From NCBI RefSeq assembly GCF_022113815.1, contig NZ_SGOM01000006.1, positions 124,001-188,000 on the forward strand: DNA of 64,000 bases, given 5' to 3'. Source of the stretch: Vibrio cincinnatiensis. GTDB taxonomy: Bacteria > Pseudomonadota > Gammaproteobacteria > Enterobacterales > Vibrionaceae. Of the stretch, positions 49,310-59,510 are shown one piece after another (position 1 is the stretch's first letter; each line of letters starts with the position of its first letter). The notes beneath the pieces were generated by a model. That model searched no databases, was not told the origin of the DNA, and saw only the letters and a program-made list of their open reading frames with translations. Position numbers and translations under genes: made by a program.

Positions 49310-50260
49310 TCAAAAACGAACTAACGCTGAACCCCAGGTAAAGCCACCACCAAAAGCTTCAAGCAGTAATAGGTGGCCTCGCTGAATTCGTCCGTCACGA
49401 ACCGCTTCATCTAATGCTGTTGGAACGGTTGCTGCTGAAGTATTACCGTGGCGATCTAAGGTGATGACCACCTGATCAAGGGACATCGATAATTTTTTGG
49501 CCGTTGCTGAAATAATGCGATAATTTGCTTGGTGAGGCACAAGCCAATCAAGCTGTGATTTATGCATATTGTTAGCCGCTAACGTGTCTTTAACCAGCTT
49601 CGACAATTGCGTCACCGCGACTTTAAAGACTTCATTACCCGCCATATAAAGCCATTTATCTGTATTACCACCACGTTCTGGCACTTCAAGGCTCAATAAA
49701 TCACCAAATTCGCCATCAGCATTAATATGTGTTGATAAAATACCGGGTTCTTCACTTGCCCCAATCACAACCGCTCCAGCGGCATCACCAAATAAAATGA
49801 TGGTGGAACGATCGGTCGGATCACATGATTTTGATAATGCATCGGCACCAATCACAAGCACATGTTTGCACATGCCCGATTTAATATGTTGATCGGCAAC
49901 TGATAAACCATACATAAAACCAGAACATGCGGCAGCCAAATCGAATGCTGGACAGCCTTTAATACCTAGTTTAGCCTGAACCTGACAAGCAGAAGATGGA
50001 AAAGTATGGCTACCACTGGTTGTCGCAACAATAATGAGATCAATCTCATTTTTATCAATTCCCGCCATTTCAATGGCATTTTCAGCTGCATAAAAAGCCA
50101 TATCTGCAACTGTTTCGTTCTCAGCGGCAATACGACGTTCACGAATACCTGTACGAGTAACAATCCACTCATCACTGGTTTCTACCATTTTCTCTAGATC
50201 TGCGTTAGTACGCACCTGAGCTGGCAGGTAGCTGCCTGTACCTAAAATTTTGCTATACAT
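49310..50260 (-). CDS. fabH: Beta-ketoacyl-ACP synthase III
   Basis: 316 residues with the catalytic triad: Cys in [10 protein letters not shown], His in VPHQANYRI and Asn in DRHGNTSAA. It starts fatty-acid synthesis by joining acetyl-CoA and malonyl-ACP. Five bases after plsX, so in the same transcript. The C-terminal [13 protein letters not shown] fits the family. Confidence 0.96.
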   Translation of the reverse strand: MYSKILGTGSYLPAQVRTNADLEKMVETSDEWIVTRTGIRERRIAAENETVADMAFYAAENAIEMAGIDKNEIDLIIVATTSGSHTFPSSACQVQAKLGIKGCPAFDLAAACSGFMYGLSVADQHIKSGMCKHVLVIGADALSKSCDPTDRSTIILFGDAAGAVVIGASEEPGILSTHINADGEFGDLLSLEVPERGGNTDKWLYMAGNEVFKVAVTQLSKLVKDTLAANNMHKSQLDWLVPHQANYRIISATAKKLSMSLDQVVITLDRHGNTSAATVPTALDEAVRDGRIQRGHLLLLEAFGGGFTWGSALVRF

Positions 50261-50265
50261 GAAGA

Positions 50266-51291
50266 CTAATAATGCCTCTCGAGTAAAACCGCTTCCAAAC
50301 GATCGCTGATGCGGCTGGGGACCTGTCGCTTTACCTCATGAACCGCTTCACCTATCGCATTGACGACTGCGGATACATCAGCACTTCCGTGACTTTTAAT
50401 CACGATGCCGCGCAATCCTAACAAACTTGCGCCGTTATACTGGTCGGGGTTCAAGGTTTTTAATTCATTAAATAGATCAGAAAATAACTTTCTTGCTATC
50501 CAACCCTTTATGGATGAGGCTAAAAATCGAGCCTTTAGCTTATCAATAAAGAGTTGCGCTGTTCCTTCACAAGTTTTTAAACAGACATTACCGACAAATC
50601 CGTCACAAACAACGACATCCGCAGCATCCATCAATAACTGATTCCCTTCAATATAGCCAATAAAATTCACAGCCTGTGTCTGCTTTAACATTTGTGCGCA
50701 TTGTTTGACAAGATCATTGCCTTTAATTTCCTCGGCTCCAATATTTAAAATGGCAACCCGAGGAGGATGATGTAAATGCTGTTCAGCCAATGCCGCTCCC
50801 ATCACTGCAAATTGAAAGAGTGAGTCGGCATCACTAGAGACATTGGCCCCTAGATCCAATAACCATGTTTTTTCCCCAGACGCAGTGGGTAAAGCAGAAA
50901 CAAGCGCTGGCCTATCGATGCCTGGCAAAAGCTTAAGACGAAAGCGAGACAACGCCATCAACGCTCCGGTATTGCCAGCACTGACACAAGCATCCGCACG
51001 GCCTTGAGCCACTAAGTCAATAGCCAGTCCCATAGAACTGCCCTGACTATTACGCAATGCTAACGAGGGTTTTTCTGAGTTAGAGATAATTCGGTCACTA
51101 TGCTCGACACTCAAACGCGCATCGGGTTCGTAACCTAGTAAAGACAACTGTTGGTTGATCATTATTCGATCACCAACGAGAATCACTTTTAGCTCTGGGA
51201 AATGCGACAGTGCCTGCACGGCGGCAGGCACTGTAACGCGAGGACCGAAATCCCCGCCCATTGCATCAAGTGCAACGGTTAAATTTTGCAA
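50266..51291 (-). CDS. plsX: Phosphate acyltransferase PlsX
   Basis: 341 residues from a TTG start at 51291, with AAGG 8-11 bases upstream. N-terminal [19 protein letters not shown] and later [14 protein letters not shown] and [17 protein letters not shown] are typical. It makes acyl-phosphate from acyl-ACP for phospholipid synthesis. It follows rpmF by 9 bases, as in E. coli. Confidence 0.95.
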   Translation of the reverse strand: MQNLTVALDAMGGDFGPRVTVPAAVQALSHFPELKVILVGDRIMINQQLSLLGYEPDARLSVEHSDRIISNSEKPSLALRNSQGSSMGLAIDLVAQGRADACVSAGNTGALMALSRFRLKLLPGIDRPALVSALPTASGEKTWLLDLGANVSSDADSLFQFAVMGAALAEQHLHHPPRVAILNIGAEEIKGNDLVKQCAQMLKQTQAVNFIGYIEGNQLLMDAADVVVCDGFVGNVCLKTCEGTAQLFIDKLKARFLASSIKGWIARKLFSDLFNELKTLNPDQYNGASLLGLRGIVIKSHGSADVSAVVNAIGEAVHEVKRQVPSRISDRLEAVLLERHY

Positions 51292-51300
51292 AGGTCAACC

Positions 51301-51471
51301 TTACTTGTTGATAACCTTTTTGCCACGGTAGTAACCGTCAGCAGTTACGTTGTGACGTAGGTGAGTTTCACCTGAAGTCACATCTACAGAAAGAGCTGCT
51401 GTAGTTAGTGCATCATGTGAACGACGCATACCACGCTTAGAACGTGTTTTACGGTTTTGTTGTACGGCCAT
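51301..51471 (-). CDS. rpmF: 50S ribosomal protein L32
   Basis: 56 residues: [20 protein letters not shown] then a short C-terminal part ending RGKKVINK. Strongly basic. It lies between yceD and plsX, as in E. coli. It is below the usual ORF length cut-off, so is easily missed. Confidence 0.97.
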   Translation of the reverse strand: MAVQQNRKTRSKRGMRRSHDALTTAALSVDVTSGETHLRHNVTADGYYRGKKVINK

Positions 51472-51502
51472 GGACCCTACTCCTATGTTAATGTCTAAAG
51501 AT

Positions 51503-52027
51503 TTACTTCTTTAAACTTTTTAAAACATCGAATGGATTCGGCTTGTCTTCCAACACTTCTTCTGGAAGTTCACCAAACACCAAATTGTCTGAATTAACGC
51601 TACAGTCCGCTTCATCATGCATCGCAACTTGGGGCAAGTTTAAGATGAACTCGTCTTCAACTAACTGAATGAGATCTACTTCACCGTACTCATTAAGATC
51701 TACCAAATCGTATTCGTCCGGGGCATCTTGTTCACTTTGCTCACTATAATAGGGAGTATAAGTAAACTCGACTTCACACTCATGTGCGAATAACTCATTA
51801 CAGCGTTGACACTCTAAATCAACTTCGATGTTAGCTTTACCAGAGATAACAACCAGTTGCTGTTCATCCATCCCAAATGACAATGAGACGTGAGCGTCGC
51901 GTTTTACGCCTGAGACTGACTCATTTAAACGCTTCAAAAGACTCAGTTGGATGATGCCATCGTAATCAAGTCGTTTTTGAGCGGCTTTAGCCGGGTCAAC
52001 CGTCCGCGGTATTTTTACCTTTTGCAT
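51503..52027 (-). CDS. yceD: YceD (DUF177) protein
   Basis: 174 residues. The DUF177 pattern is seen in the four-Cys region, with [20 protein letters not shown], and an acidic C-terminal half ([19 protein letters not shown]). In E. coli and chloroplast relatives it is linked to 23S rRNA accumulation. It heads the fab cluster with rpmF 31 bases downstream. Confidence 0.9.
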   Translation of the reverse strand: MQKVKIPRTVDPAKAAQKRLDYDGIIQLSLLKRLNESVSGVKRDAHVSLSFGMDEQQLVVISGKANIEVDLECQRCNELFAHECEVEFTYTPYYSEQSEQDAPDEYDLVDLNEYGEVDLIQLVEDEFILNLPQVAMHDEADCSVNSDNLVFGELPEEVLEDKPNPFDVLKSLKK

Positions 52028-52243
52028 AGGGCGCGAATATTATCTTCCAAAATAGTTTTAGTCAAAGGAAAAGGCAAAAAAGTTACTTTCCCCACTCTTA
52101 TTTATCGTTATTTTACGAGAACGCAATACCGAATGAACGAGGCTCGCCCTCTCACGCCAGAAACAACGGTTCTCTACTCTGCTTGAGATAATATGAGAAG
52201 ATCCGATATGCTGCCCATAAAACCGCGACAATTGTAAATTAAA

Positions 52244-52825
52244 ATGCAGAATTACCAACTAGTTTTAGCGTCAACCTCACCCTATCGTCAGCAATTGCTG
52301 GAAAAACTCTCTATCCCGTTTATCACCGCACAGCCGGATTGTGATGAAACGCCATTAACCAACGAGGCACCAGAACAATTAGTCACTCGCTTAGCCACCA
52401 ATAAAGCGCTCTCCTGCCCGCTTGACAAGCCCAGCTTGGTGATAGGTTCCGATCAAATTTGTGTTATTGATGGGGAAATTGTTGGCAAGCCCCACCATCG
52501 AGAACAGGCTATTGAACAACTACTCAACCAAAGCGGGAGAGCCATCACTTTTTATACCGGGCTTGCACTATACAACTCACTCACCCAAAAAACTCAGGCT
52601 ATCGTGGATACCTATACCGTTCATTTTCGTCAACTAACGTATGAGCTGGCCGCTCGTTATGTCGATAAAGAGCAACCTTTTTACTGCGCCGGAAGTTTTA
52701 AAAGTGAAGGGCTCGGCATTGCACTATTTGAACGACTAGAGGGGGATGACCCCAACACGTTAATCGGCCTACCTTTAATCAAATTAGTCACATTGCTCAA
52801 TAATGAAGGTGTGTCTGTTCTATAG
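52244..52825 (+). CDS. yceF: Maf-family nucleotide pyrophosphatase (YceF-like)
   Basis: 193 residues with LASTSPYRQQLLEKLSIPF at the N-terminus, GSDQICVIDGEIVGKP, and the C-terminal GSFKSEGLGIALFERLEGDD motif of Maf proteins. Related to E. coli YceF, which hydrolyses m7GTP and other modified nucleotides. In E. coli the gene is next to yceD, as here. Divergent from yceD. Confidence 0.92.
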   Translation: MQNYQLVLASTSPYRQQLLEKLSIPFITAQPDCDETPLTNEAPEQLVTRLATNKALSCPLDKPSLVIGSDQICVIDGEIVGKPHHREQAIEQLLNQSGRAITFYTGLALYNSLTQKTQAIVDTYTVHFRQLTYELAARYVDKEQPFYCAGSFKSEGLGIALFERLEGDDPNTLIGLPLIKLVTLLNNEGVSVL

Positions 52826-52830
52826 TCACA

Positions 52831-52862
52831 AAAATGCGCCACTAGTGTGACTGGCGCATTTT
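52831..52862. terminator. Shared terminator of maf and rluC
   Basis: AAAATGCGCCA / TGGCGCATTTT, 11-bp stem with a 10-base loop, between convergent genes. Confidence 0.82.
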
Positions 52863-53792
52863 ATCCAAAGCTTGCAACAAACGTTTCTCTAATGGTGCAT
52901 TAATCTCCATTTTTTCGCCCGAGGCTGGGTGCAGAAAGATAATGTTTGCCGCATGTAAAAATAATCGATCAATGCCAAATTGAGCGGTATAAGCATCAAA
53001 GCGGCGATCACCATATCGATCATCCCAAGCAATAGGGTGCCCTGTATATTGAGTATGGACACGAATTTGATGCGTTCGTCCAGTAATAGGGCTGGCCTGA
53101 ATTAAGGTTGCTTGAGGGAATGTTTCAATCACTCGAAACCTTGTTTCTGAAGGTTTTCCGGCTGGATTAACCCGCACAATGCTGTTGACTTCATTTTTTA
53201 ATAATGGAGCATTCACGACTTTGCATTGTGCCTTCCACTGCCCCATCACTAAGGCAAAGTAATACTTTTGGACAGTTTTCTCTCGAAACTGACTCTGTAA
53301 TTGGCGCAATGCTGAACGTTTTTTGGCAACCAATAAAATGCCCGAGGTATCTCGGTCGATACGGTGAACCAACTCCAGAAAACGTGCCTGAGGACGCAAG
53401 GCTCTCAATGCTTCAATAGCACCAAATTTTAAGCCACTGCCACCATGCACCGCGGTTCCCGAAGGTTTGTTTAATACCAGCAAATGCTCATCTTCATAAA
53501 GAATACACGCTTCTAATTCAGCAACCCTATTTAGCTTAGTACTCGGAGCTACGTTCGTTTGTTCTTTTATCTCCATCGTGACGGGAGGAATACGAACCAC
53601 ATCCCCCGCAGCCAGTTTATATTCGGCTTTGATACGCTTTTTGTTAACGCGCACCTCACCTTTGCGTAATATTCGATATATCACACTTTTAGGTAAATTT
53701 TTTAATTGGTTACGCAGAAAATTATCAATGCGCTGGCCAGCCATATCATCGTCGATATCGACAAATTGGACTTCAGTTCTGATTTCATTCAT
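52842..53792 (-). CDS. rluC: 23S rRNA pseudouridine synthase C
   Basis: 316 residues. N-terminal S4 domain (FLRNQLKNLPKSVIYRILRK), then the pseudouridine synthase core with catalytic Asp in LVHRIDRDTSGILLVAK. Close to RluC, which modifies 955, 2504 and 2580 of 23S rRNA. Divergent from rne, as in E. coli. Confidence 0.94.
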   Translation of the reverse strand: MNEIRTEVQFVDIDDDMAGQRIDNFLRNQLKNLPKSVIYRILRKGEVRVNKKRIKAEYKLAAGDVVRIPPVTMEIKEQTNVAPSTKLNRVAELEACILYEDEHLLVLNKPSGTAVHGGSGLKFGAIEALRALRPQARFLELVHRIDRDTSGILLVAKKRSALRQLQSQFREKTVQKYYFALVMGQWKAQCKVVNAPLLKNEVNSIVRVNPAGKPSETRFRVIETFPQATLIQASPITGRTHQIRVHTQYTGHPIAWDDRYGDRRFDAYTAQFGIDRLFLHAANIIFLHPASGEKMEINAPLEKRLLQALDKMRQSH

Positions 53793-54037
53793 ATGAGCAT
53801 TTTAACGGTAATTTGTGGAAAATCACTCTTTTCTTAACTCACTAAAATAACTTTATTGCTGTAACTTTCGAGTTACTTTGTCGAAAATAACAGCAAATCT
53901 GGCTTATACCCGATCATCTCTACTCTGTCTTATTGACAAAAAACAATTTTAATCGTCGTTTTCTTCACCACCCTGACTAAAACTGTGACATTTTTGTACA
54001 GAGTATGAAAAATTTAAGCGCTTTCTAATAATGCTGA

Positions 54038-54066
54038 TTGCTGAGTTTACCAGTCACTGCTATAGT
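54038..54066 (+). promoter_or_regulatory. Candidate rne promoter
   Basis: TTGCTG, a 17-base spacer, and TATAGT form a good sigma-70 match. Transcription from here would give a leader of about 335 bases, close to the 361-base E. coli rne leader. Confidence 0.5.
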
Positions 54067-54229
54067 TCATTGCTGCAACGAATTATAAAGGTTGGGCTTG
54101 ATGTTTTCCCTTTTTGTTCGCAGCAAAATTGTGAGTAGTTCCGCTAAACATCAATGTGCAGCACACGGCGTAAGACACCATTGATTAAGGCTTTCTTGTT
54201 GCCCTACTCCTCGTCTTTTCATGTTGAGT

Positions 54230-54320
54230 ACTCTCCGCCACTATGCGGATCACAGGCAATCGTGTGCTTGTGATGACTGAAGTGCCCTCAGAGCATCCCC
54301 TCCAGCCGGGAGGCTGTAAC
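54230..54320 (+). ncRNA. Structured rne 5' leader (autoregulatory element)
   Basis: Three hairpins follow each other: TCCGC/GCGGA (54234-54249), a 10-bp stem ATCACAGGCA/TGCTTGTGAT (54249-54274) and CCTCC/GGAGG (54299-54313). In E. coli the rne leader has conserved hairpins through which RNase E degrades its own mRNA. Position and structure fit that element; the match was not tested against a covariance model. Confidence 0.6.
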
Positions 54321-54406
54321 CAATAGCCATGGGATCTGGCACCATGAAAACGAAAAAAAGCAGCAAGAATAATAATCAAAACGAAGAAAAGACAACGAGA
54401 TTTTAA

Positions 54407-57400
54407 ATGAAAAGAATGTTAATTAACGCAACTCAAAAAGAAGAGTTGCGTGTCGCCTTGGTCGATGGCCAGCGACTGTTCGATCTAGATATCGAAAGTC
54501 CTGGGCATGAATCAAAAAAAGCAAATATCTACAAAGGACGTATTACCCGCATTGAACCCAGTCTAGAAGCCGCATTTGTTGATTACGGCGCGGAAAGACA
54601 CGGATTCCTCCCTCTCAAAGAAATTGCCCGCGAATATTTTCCAGAAGGTTATAGCTATCAAGGCCGTCCTAGCATTAAAGAAGTGCTAAAAGAAGGTCAA
54701 GAAGTGATTGTCCAAGTGGAAAAAGAAGAGCGAGGCAGTAAAGGCGCAGCATTAACGACCTTTATTTCCCTTGCTGGTAGCTACTTAGTTCTGATGCCTA
54801 ATAACCCTCGTGCCGGCGGAATTTCTCGTCGTATTGAAGGTGATGAACGCACAGAGTTAAAAGCCGCTCTTAGTACGCTGGTGCTACCCCAAGGTATGGG
54901 CTTAATTGTCCGTACTGCTGGGGTTGGAAAAAGTGCCGAAGAGTTAGAATGGGATTTAAACGTTCTGTTAAACCACTGGAGTGCGATTAAACAAGCCTCT
55001 GAATCTAACCCTGCCCCTTTCCTTATTCACCAAGAAAGTAACGTCATTGTCCGTGCTATTCGTGACTATTTACGCCGTGATATTGGTGAAATTCTTATCG
55101 ATAGCAATACTATTTATGAACGTGCATTAGAGCATATTCGTTTAGTTCGTCCAGATTTCGTCAATCGGGTGAAAAAATACGAAGGGGATGTACCACTATT
55201 TAGTCACTTCCAAATTGAAAGCCAAATCGAGTCGGCGTTCCAACGTGAAGTTCGCTTGCCTTCTGGTGGTTCTATTGTTATTGACCCAACAGAAGCATTA
55301 ACCTCTATTGATATCAACTCCGCTCGAGCAACCAAAGGCGGTGATATTGAAGAAACGGCATTGAACACAAACCTTGAAGCCGCAGATGAAATTGCTCGTC
55401 AATTACGCCTGCGTGACCTAGGTGGCTTAGTGGTAATTGACTTTATTGACATGACACCAGTACGCCATCAACGTGAGGTAGAAAATCGACTGCGTGAAGC
55501 GGTTCGCCTTGATCGTGCTCGCGTGCAAATTGGCCGAATTTCTCGCTTTGGTCTATTGGAAATGTCACGTCAGCGCCTAAGCCCATCATTAGCAGAAGCG
55601 AGCCATCATATTTGTCCTCGTTGTTCTGGCACAGGCGTCATTCGAGATAATGAATCATTAGCGCTGTCTGTGTTGCGTTTAATTGAAGAAGAAGCATTAA
55701 AAGATAATACTTCTCAAGTTCTAACCGTTGTGCCCGTTTCGATTGCTTCTTACTTACTGAATGAGAAACGTCGCTCGGTTAACCATATTGAACGTAATCA
55801 AGAAGTAAAAATTACAATTGTTCCTAACTCTGATATGGAAACCCCTCACTTTGAAGTGATTCGCGTCCGTGAAGGTGAAGAACAAGATATCCTTTCTTAT
55901 CTGGTTCCTAAAAAGCTTGAGCAGTTGAAAGAAGCTGAAGGCAAAGAACTCGCCGAAGTGGATGTCAAACCTAAACGTCTTGAAGAGCCCGTATTAAAAG
56001 GGTTTGCCGCTCCAGCACAAACGGCCCCAGCGCCAAAACCTAAAGCGGAGCAGCCGACGGCTGATGTCGAAAAATCCTCAAAACCTGGGGTAATCCGTCG
56101 TTTATTTAGTGCATTATCCGGGCTATTTAGTCATGATAACGAAGCACCTAAACAAGAAGAGACACCCGTTAAACCGGAGCAAAATAAACCGTCACAACCT
56201 CGTCGTGAGCGTAATGATCGTCGTCGTAACAATCCTCGTGACAAAAACAATCGACGCAAAACAAATAGCGAAGAGATTACGACTACCAACAAAGTAGACA
56301 AAGACAACGCTCCTCGCAAGCCGCAACAAGAGCGTAAACCCAAGCAAGAGCGTAGTGAACAACCACGTCGCAATAAACGTGATAATGCACAGTCTGCTAA
56401 GTTACAAGAGCAAGGTCGCCAATTGGCTGAAGAAGCACTAAAAGATGCTGCTGCTCAGCCAGAAACCGCTGTTAATGTTGAAGCAAAAGAGCAAAAACCA
56501 GCTGTAATTAAAGAGCGCCGTCAACGCCGTAAGCTAGAAAAGTCGATTCGAGTGGTGAAAGATCAACCCGTATCAGCCATCGATAACGAGGTCGTTACAA
56601 CAGCGAACAATACCCCTGTGACAGAACCTGTTGAGCAAGATCCCGCGATTGACACACTGGCTTCGGAAATACTACCAGCAGACAATGGTAATGGAGAGAA
56701 AGAAGAGCAGAAACAACGTCGTAATCGTCGTTCTCCTCGTCACCTCCGTGCCAGTGGTCAACGTCGCCGTCGTGGTCGTGATCGCCGTCCTAACCCATTC
56801 CGCTTACGTAAAGGTGGGGTTGCTTCACCTGAAATGGCTATGGGTAAAGTGATGCCGCGTTATGATCTGGCTAAACCAGCTCGTGAACAAAATCAAGCGA
56901 CACTCTCTGTAGTGAAGCCTGCACCTCAACAGTGGGTTGAGCAAACCGGTTCACTAGGTGGCTTCGCTTGCCCAGAAATGGCCATGGGTAAAGTTATTCT
57001 GCGTCGTGAACTAGCCGATACTGAGTTTACTGAAAACCAAGAGGAACGAGTAGTCGCTGATACTCAGGCAAAAGCAGAGCCTATTGTTGTAAACAACGAA
57101 GCAGTTGAAAGCATCGAGATCGAGACAGGATCAAGCGATAAAAGTGTTGAATCAGTCTTTATAGCAGAAGCTCAACCCGTCACAGCAATTGAAGTAGTCG
57201 AGGAAACACCAGAAAGTGATTTACTCCCTGAAGAAGCACCTATCGTCATCAATGAACCTAAGGTAGCTAAAGCCGTTAAACGTAAAGCAGGACATGCATT
57301 TGCGCCGATGGCTAAAGCACCGGGAACTCAAGATCTCAAAGAGATTTCAGTTATCGCTGCGCCATTACGTGATGAACGATACCAACCTAAAGGGGCGGGA

Positions 57401-57457
57401 AGTCAGGCTGCAAAAAATCAAGCAAGCGCTGAGATGGCAAAACCTCAAGCTTTCTAA
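54407..57457 (+). CDS. rne: Ribonuclease E
   Basis: 1016 residues. The N-terminal catalytic half (1-~520) has the S1 domain ([20 protein letters not shown]), the DNase I-like region with catalytic Asp in [10 protein letters not shown] and VIDFIDMTP, and the zinc-link CPRCSGTG near residue 405. The C-terminal half is unfolded: a membrane-targeting helix near residues 560-576 ([17 protein letters not shown]), Arg-rich RNA-binding blocks, and a repeat PEMAMGKV seen twice ([12 protein letters not shown] and [12 protein letters not shown]). RNase E starts mRNA decay and matures rRNA and tRNA in the degradosome. The C-terminal FAPMAKAPG is like the partner-binding motifs of other species. Confidence 0.96.
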   Translation: MKRMLINATQKEELRVALVDGQRLFDLDIESPGHESKKANIYKGRITRIEPSLEAAFVDYGAERHGFLPLKEIAREYFPEGYSYQGRPSIKEVLKEGQEVIVQVEKEERGSKGAALTTFISLAGSYLVLMPNNPRAGGISRRIEGDERTELKAALSTLVLPQGMGLIVRTAGVGKSAEELEWDLNVLLNHWSAIKQASESNPAPFLIHQESNVIVRAIRDYLRRDIGEILIDSNTIYERALEHIRLVRPDFVNRVKKYEGDVPLFSHFQIESQIESAFQREVRLPSGGSIVIDPTEALTSIDINSARATKGGDIEETALNTNLEAADEIARQLRLRDLGGLVVIDFIDMTPVRHQREVENRLREAVRLDRARVQIGRISRFGLLEMSRQRLSPSLAEASHHICPRCSGTGVIRDNESLALSVLRLIEEEALKDNTSQVLTVVPVSIASYLLNEKRRSVNHIERNQEVKITIVPNSDMETPHFEVIRVREGEEQDILSYLVPKKLEQLKEAEGKELAEVDVKPKRLEEPVLKGFAAPAQTAPAPKPKAEQPTADVEKSSKPGVIRRLFSALSGLFSHDNEAPKQEETPVKPEQNKPSQPRRERNDRRRNNPRDKNNRRKTNSEEITTTNKVDKDNAPRKPQQERKPKQERSEQPRRNKRDNAQSAKLQEQGRQLAEEALKDAAAQPETAVNVEAKEQKPAVIKERRQRRKLEKSIRVVKDQPVSAIDNEVVTTANNTPVTEPVEQDPAIDTLASEILPADNGNGEKEEQKQRRNRRSPRHLRASGQRRRRGRDRRPNPFRLRKGGVASPEMAMGKVMPRYDLAKPAREQNQATLSVVKPAPQQWVEQTGSLGGFACPEMAMGKVILRRELADTEFTENQEERVVADTQAKAEPIVVNNEAVESIEIETGSSDKSVESVFIAEAQPVTAIEVVEETPESDLLPEEAPIVINEPKVAKAVKRKAGHAFAPMAKAPGTQDLKEISVIAAPLRDERYQPKGAGSQAAKNQASAEMAKPQAF

Positions 57458-57475
57458 GATAACGTAACCACGCTC

Positions 57476-57503
57476 AAGGCTGCCCCACATGGGCAGCCTT
57501 TTT
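57476..57503 (+). terminator. Terminator of rne
   Basis: AAGGCTGCCC / GGGCAGCCTT with a 5-base loop and TTTTT after it. Confidence 0.88.
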
Positions 57504-57603
57504 CTTTCCGTTTTATATGAGTCGACAAAAAGAAATAAAGGGCTTAGCACTCCATATTCAGTAAAATATTTACTCTTCACCTTCACTTGGATTTCATCTG
57601 CCC

Positions 57604-58482
57604 ATGACATGGATTTTTCTTACTCTTTTTGCTGCTTTCATGCAATCTTGGCGTAATGCGTTACAAAGCCAGTTATCTGAAGAGATAAAAACAGCAGGTG
57701 TCACTTTAGCTCGTTTTCTCTGGGCTGGCCCATTAGCCATAATCTATCTACTCAGCTTATATGCTATTGCGCCTGTGGAAGCCCCAACATTCTCTCTAAC
57801 ATTTCTAAGCTTGGTGAGTTCAGCTGCCATCATGCAGATTCTTGCTACCGCATTGATGGTCAAACTGTTTAAATATAATAATTATGCCGTTGGGGCAGGC
57901 TTAGCCAAAAGTGAAGCTTTGGTTGCGGCTATTTTAGGAATGCTTTTTTTTGGCACTCACCTGAGTTTATTGGGCTGGCTCGGTGTATTTCTAGGAGGAA
58001 TCGGAGTCTTTCTGATGAGTACACGCGGCAACTTACGCCAGCTATCGTTAACAACTGTAATCTTAGGGCTTAGTAGCGGCAGTGCCTTTGCATTAACGTC
58101 TTTATGGGTTCGTGAAGCCAGTTTATCACTCGGGCTCCCCTTTCCTTACAGCGCGGCTTGGGTGCTGCTGTTTGTAATCAGCATACAAACTCTTCTATTG
58201 ATCGGTTATCTTGCTCTGACAGATAATGCCACCCTCATCCAATTATTTCGCAAGCCTAAAATAACGCTGTTAACCAGCACCAGCAGCTGTATGGGCTCGA
58301 TTGGTTGGTTTAGTGCAATGTCCTTACAAGCGGTGCCTTATGTCAAAACATTAGGCCAAGTGGAAATCTTTTTTACTTTATTAATCTCAATTTTCTGGCT
58401 AAAACAAAAGATCAGAATTAAAGATGGCGTCGGTTTAGTTCTAGTCGCGTTTGCCGCTATCATGGTGATGTGGACAGAATAA
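57604..58482 (+). CDS. EamA/DMT-family transporter
   Basis: 292 residues with ten hydrophobic segments in two EamA halves (FAAFMQSWRNALQSQL; the GVFLGGIGVFLMSTRG end of the first half; SSCMGSIGWFSAMSLQAVPY in the second). Substrate unknown; the family includes metabolite exporters. It stands alone between rne and a DUF481 gene. Confidence 0.85.
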   Translation: MTWIFLTLFAAFMQSWRNALQSQLSEEIKTAGVTLARFLWAGPLAIIYLLSLYAIAPVEAPTFSLTFLSLVSSAAIMQILATALMVKLFKYNNYAVGAGLAKSEALVAAILGMLFFGTHLSLLGWLGVFLGGIGVFLMSTRGNLRQLSLTTVILGLSSGSAFALTSLWVREASLSLGLPFPYSAAWVLLFVISIQTLLLIGYLALTDNATLIQLFRKPKITLLTSTSSCMGSIGWFSAMSLQAVPYVKTLGQVEIFFTLLISIFWLKQKIRIKDGVGLVLVAFAAIMVMWTE

Positions 58483-58513
58483 CGCCAAGGCTTGAAGCTA
58501 ATCTGGCGTTATT
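58478..58513. terminator. Shared terminator of the EamA and DUF481 genes
   Basis: AATAACGCCA / TGGCGTTATT, a 10-bp stem with a 16-base loop, overlapping the EamA stop. The loop is long, so stability is moderate. Confidence 0.55.
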
Positions 58514-58565
58514 TGACATCCGCTTACATTTTGTTATTTAAGGGGAAAGTGGCTATAGATTTATC

Positions 58566-59321
58566 TTAAAAGGCATAACTTAAACTCAGCGTACTGTATA
58601 TTTCATCGTGGCTTTTTCCTTTCGCCACCGTGGTGTTATTAATGTATTCCGTATCAAAAACTAGCGCTAATTTTTCTGCAAGTTTATTCGATAAAGTCCC
58701 TTTTAAACTGGTCGTGGTATTGCTGTCACCATAATCGACTCGTGCCGATGCCCCAATTGAAACACTTTGAGTGACTTCACTTTTTGCTTGCACAAAAGCA
58801 TTAGCTATCCATTCATTATCGCTTCGAGAGCCGTCAACGCTTGTGGACGGTTGACGAACAGAGTGCCGAAAACCGGGGCCAAGCCCCATATCTATTTTGG
58901 TGGTCTTTGTGTTTACCAGCGTCGCCCCCAGACCTGTAACTCCCAATGCTTGATGACGATAAGTCGCATACTGATCATGCTCATATTTGCCGTTACCAAA
59001 CACAAATAAATGCTGACTGACATCATGCTTCACATCATAAATTAATCGATATTTGTTCGTTCCGTCTTCATCGCTATCAGATTTATAGGAATAGAAGGTT
59101 GCCATGGCCAACTGCTGACGCCACTGTTCTTGATCATATTTAATGGTTGCCCCAGAGTTGATCGACGAGGTTGAAGTGTTATTTTTTGAATAGATAAAGC
59201 CAAGTTTTGCATCCCCACTCCATGGGCTTTTTTCCCCTTCAACATCAGCTAAGGCAAGGCTTGAAGTAAATAAAGTCACAAGTAAAAGATTAATCTTAGT
59301 CAATGGAATTCGCCGTCTCAT
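58566..59321 (-). CDS. DUF481 outer membrane protein (YdiY-like)
   Basis: 251 residues: signal peptide (TKINLLLVTLFTSSLALA), then a repeated pattern of amphipathic strands (WSGDAKLGFIYSKNNTSTSS; RLIYDVKHDVSQHLFVFGN; GLGPGFRH) and a final Phe (LSYAF). DUF481 proteins are predicted outer membrane barrels with salt- or acid-induced members; function unknown. Confidence 0.88.
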   Translation of the reverse strand: MRRRIPLTKINLLLVTLFTSSLALADVEGEKSPWSGDAKLGFIYSKNNTSTSSINSGATIKYDQEQWRQQLAMATFYSYKSDSDEDGTNKYRLIYDVKHDVSQHLFVFGNGKYEHDQYATYRHQALGVTGLGATLVNTKTTKIDMGLGPGFRHSVRQPSTSVDGSRSDNEWIANAFVQAKSEVTQSVSIGASARVDYGDSNTTTSLKGTLSNKLAEKLALVFDTEYINNTTVAKGKSHDEIYSTLSLSYAF

Positions 59322-59423
59322 TGTTATCCTTTATAGTTTTGATAAAGGGGCGACTATAGCAAACCCCTTTACACGCTAAGTAAACGTCACGTAAAAATCC
59401 AGTCTCTATAAAGCATCTGCCCA

Positions 59424-59455
59424 TAAAAAAAGCCCTTCCATAAATAGAAGGGCTT
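59424..59455 (-). terminator. Terminator of adhE
   Basis: AAGCCCTTC / GAAGGGCTT stem, 8-base loop, and TTTTTTATGG on the minus strand. Confidence 0.88.
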
Positions 59456-59510
59456 GTGTATCTGTTTATTGAGATATTTCGTGCTAGCGAAAACCTCTCA
59501 TTAACTCAGC

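Noticed and set aside
54185..54379. Antisense frame in the rne leader
   Set aside because: It is on the opposite strand of a structured leader and has no ribosome site.
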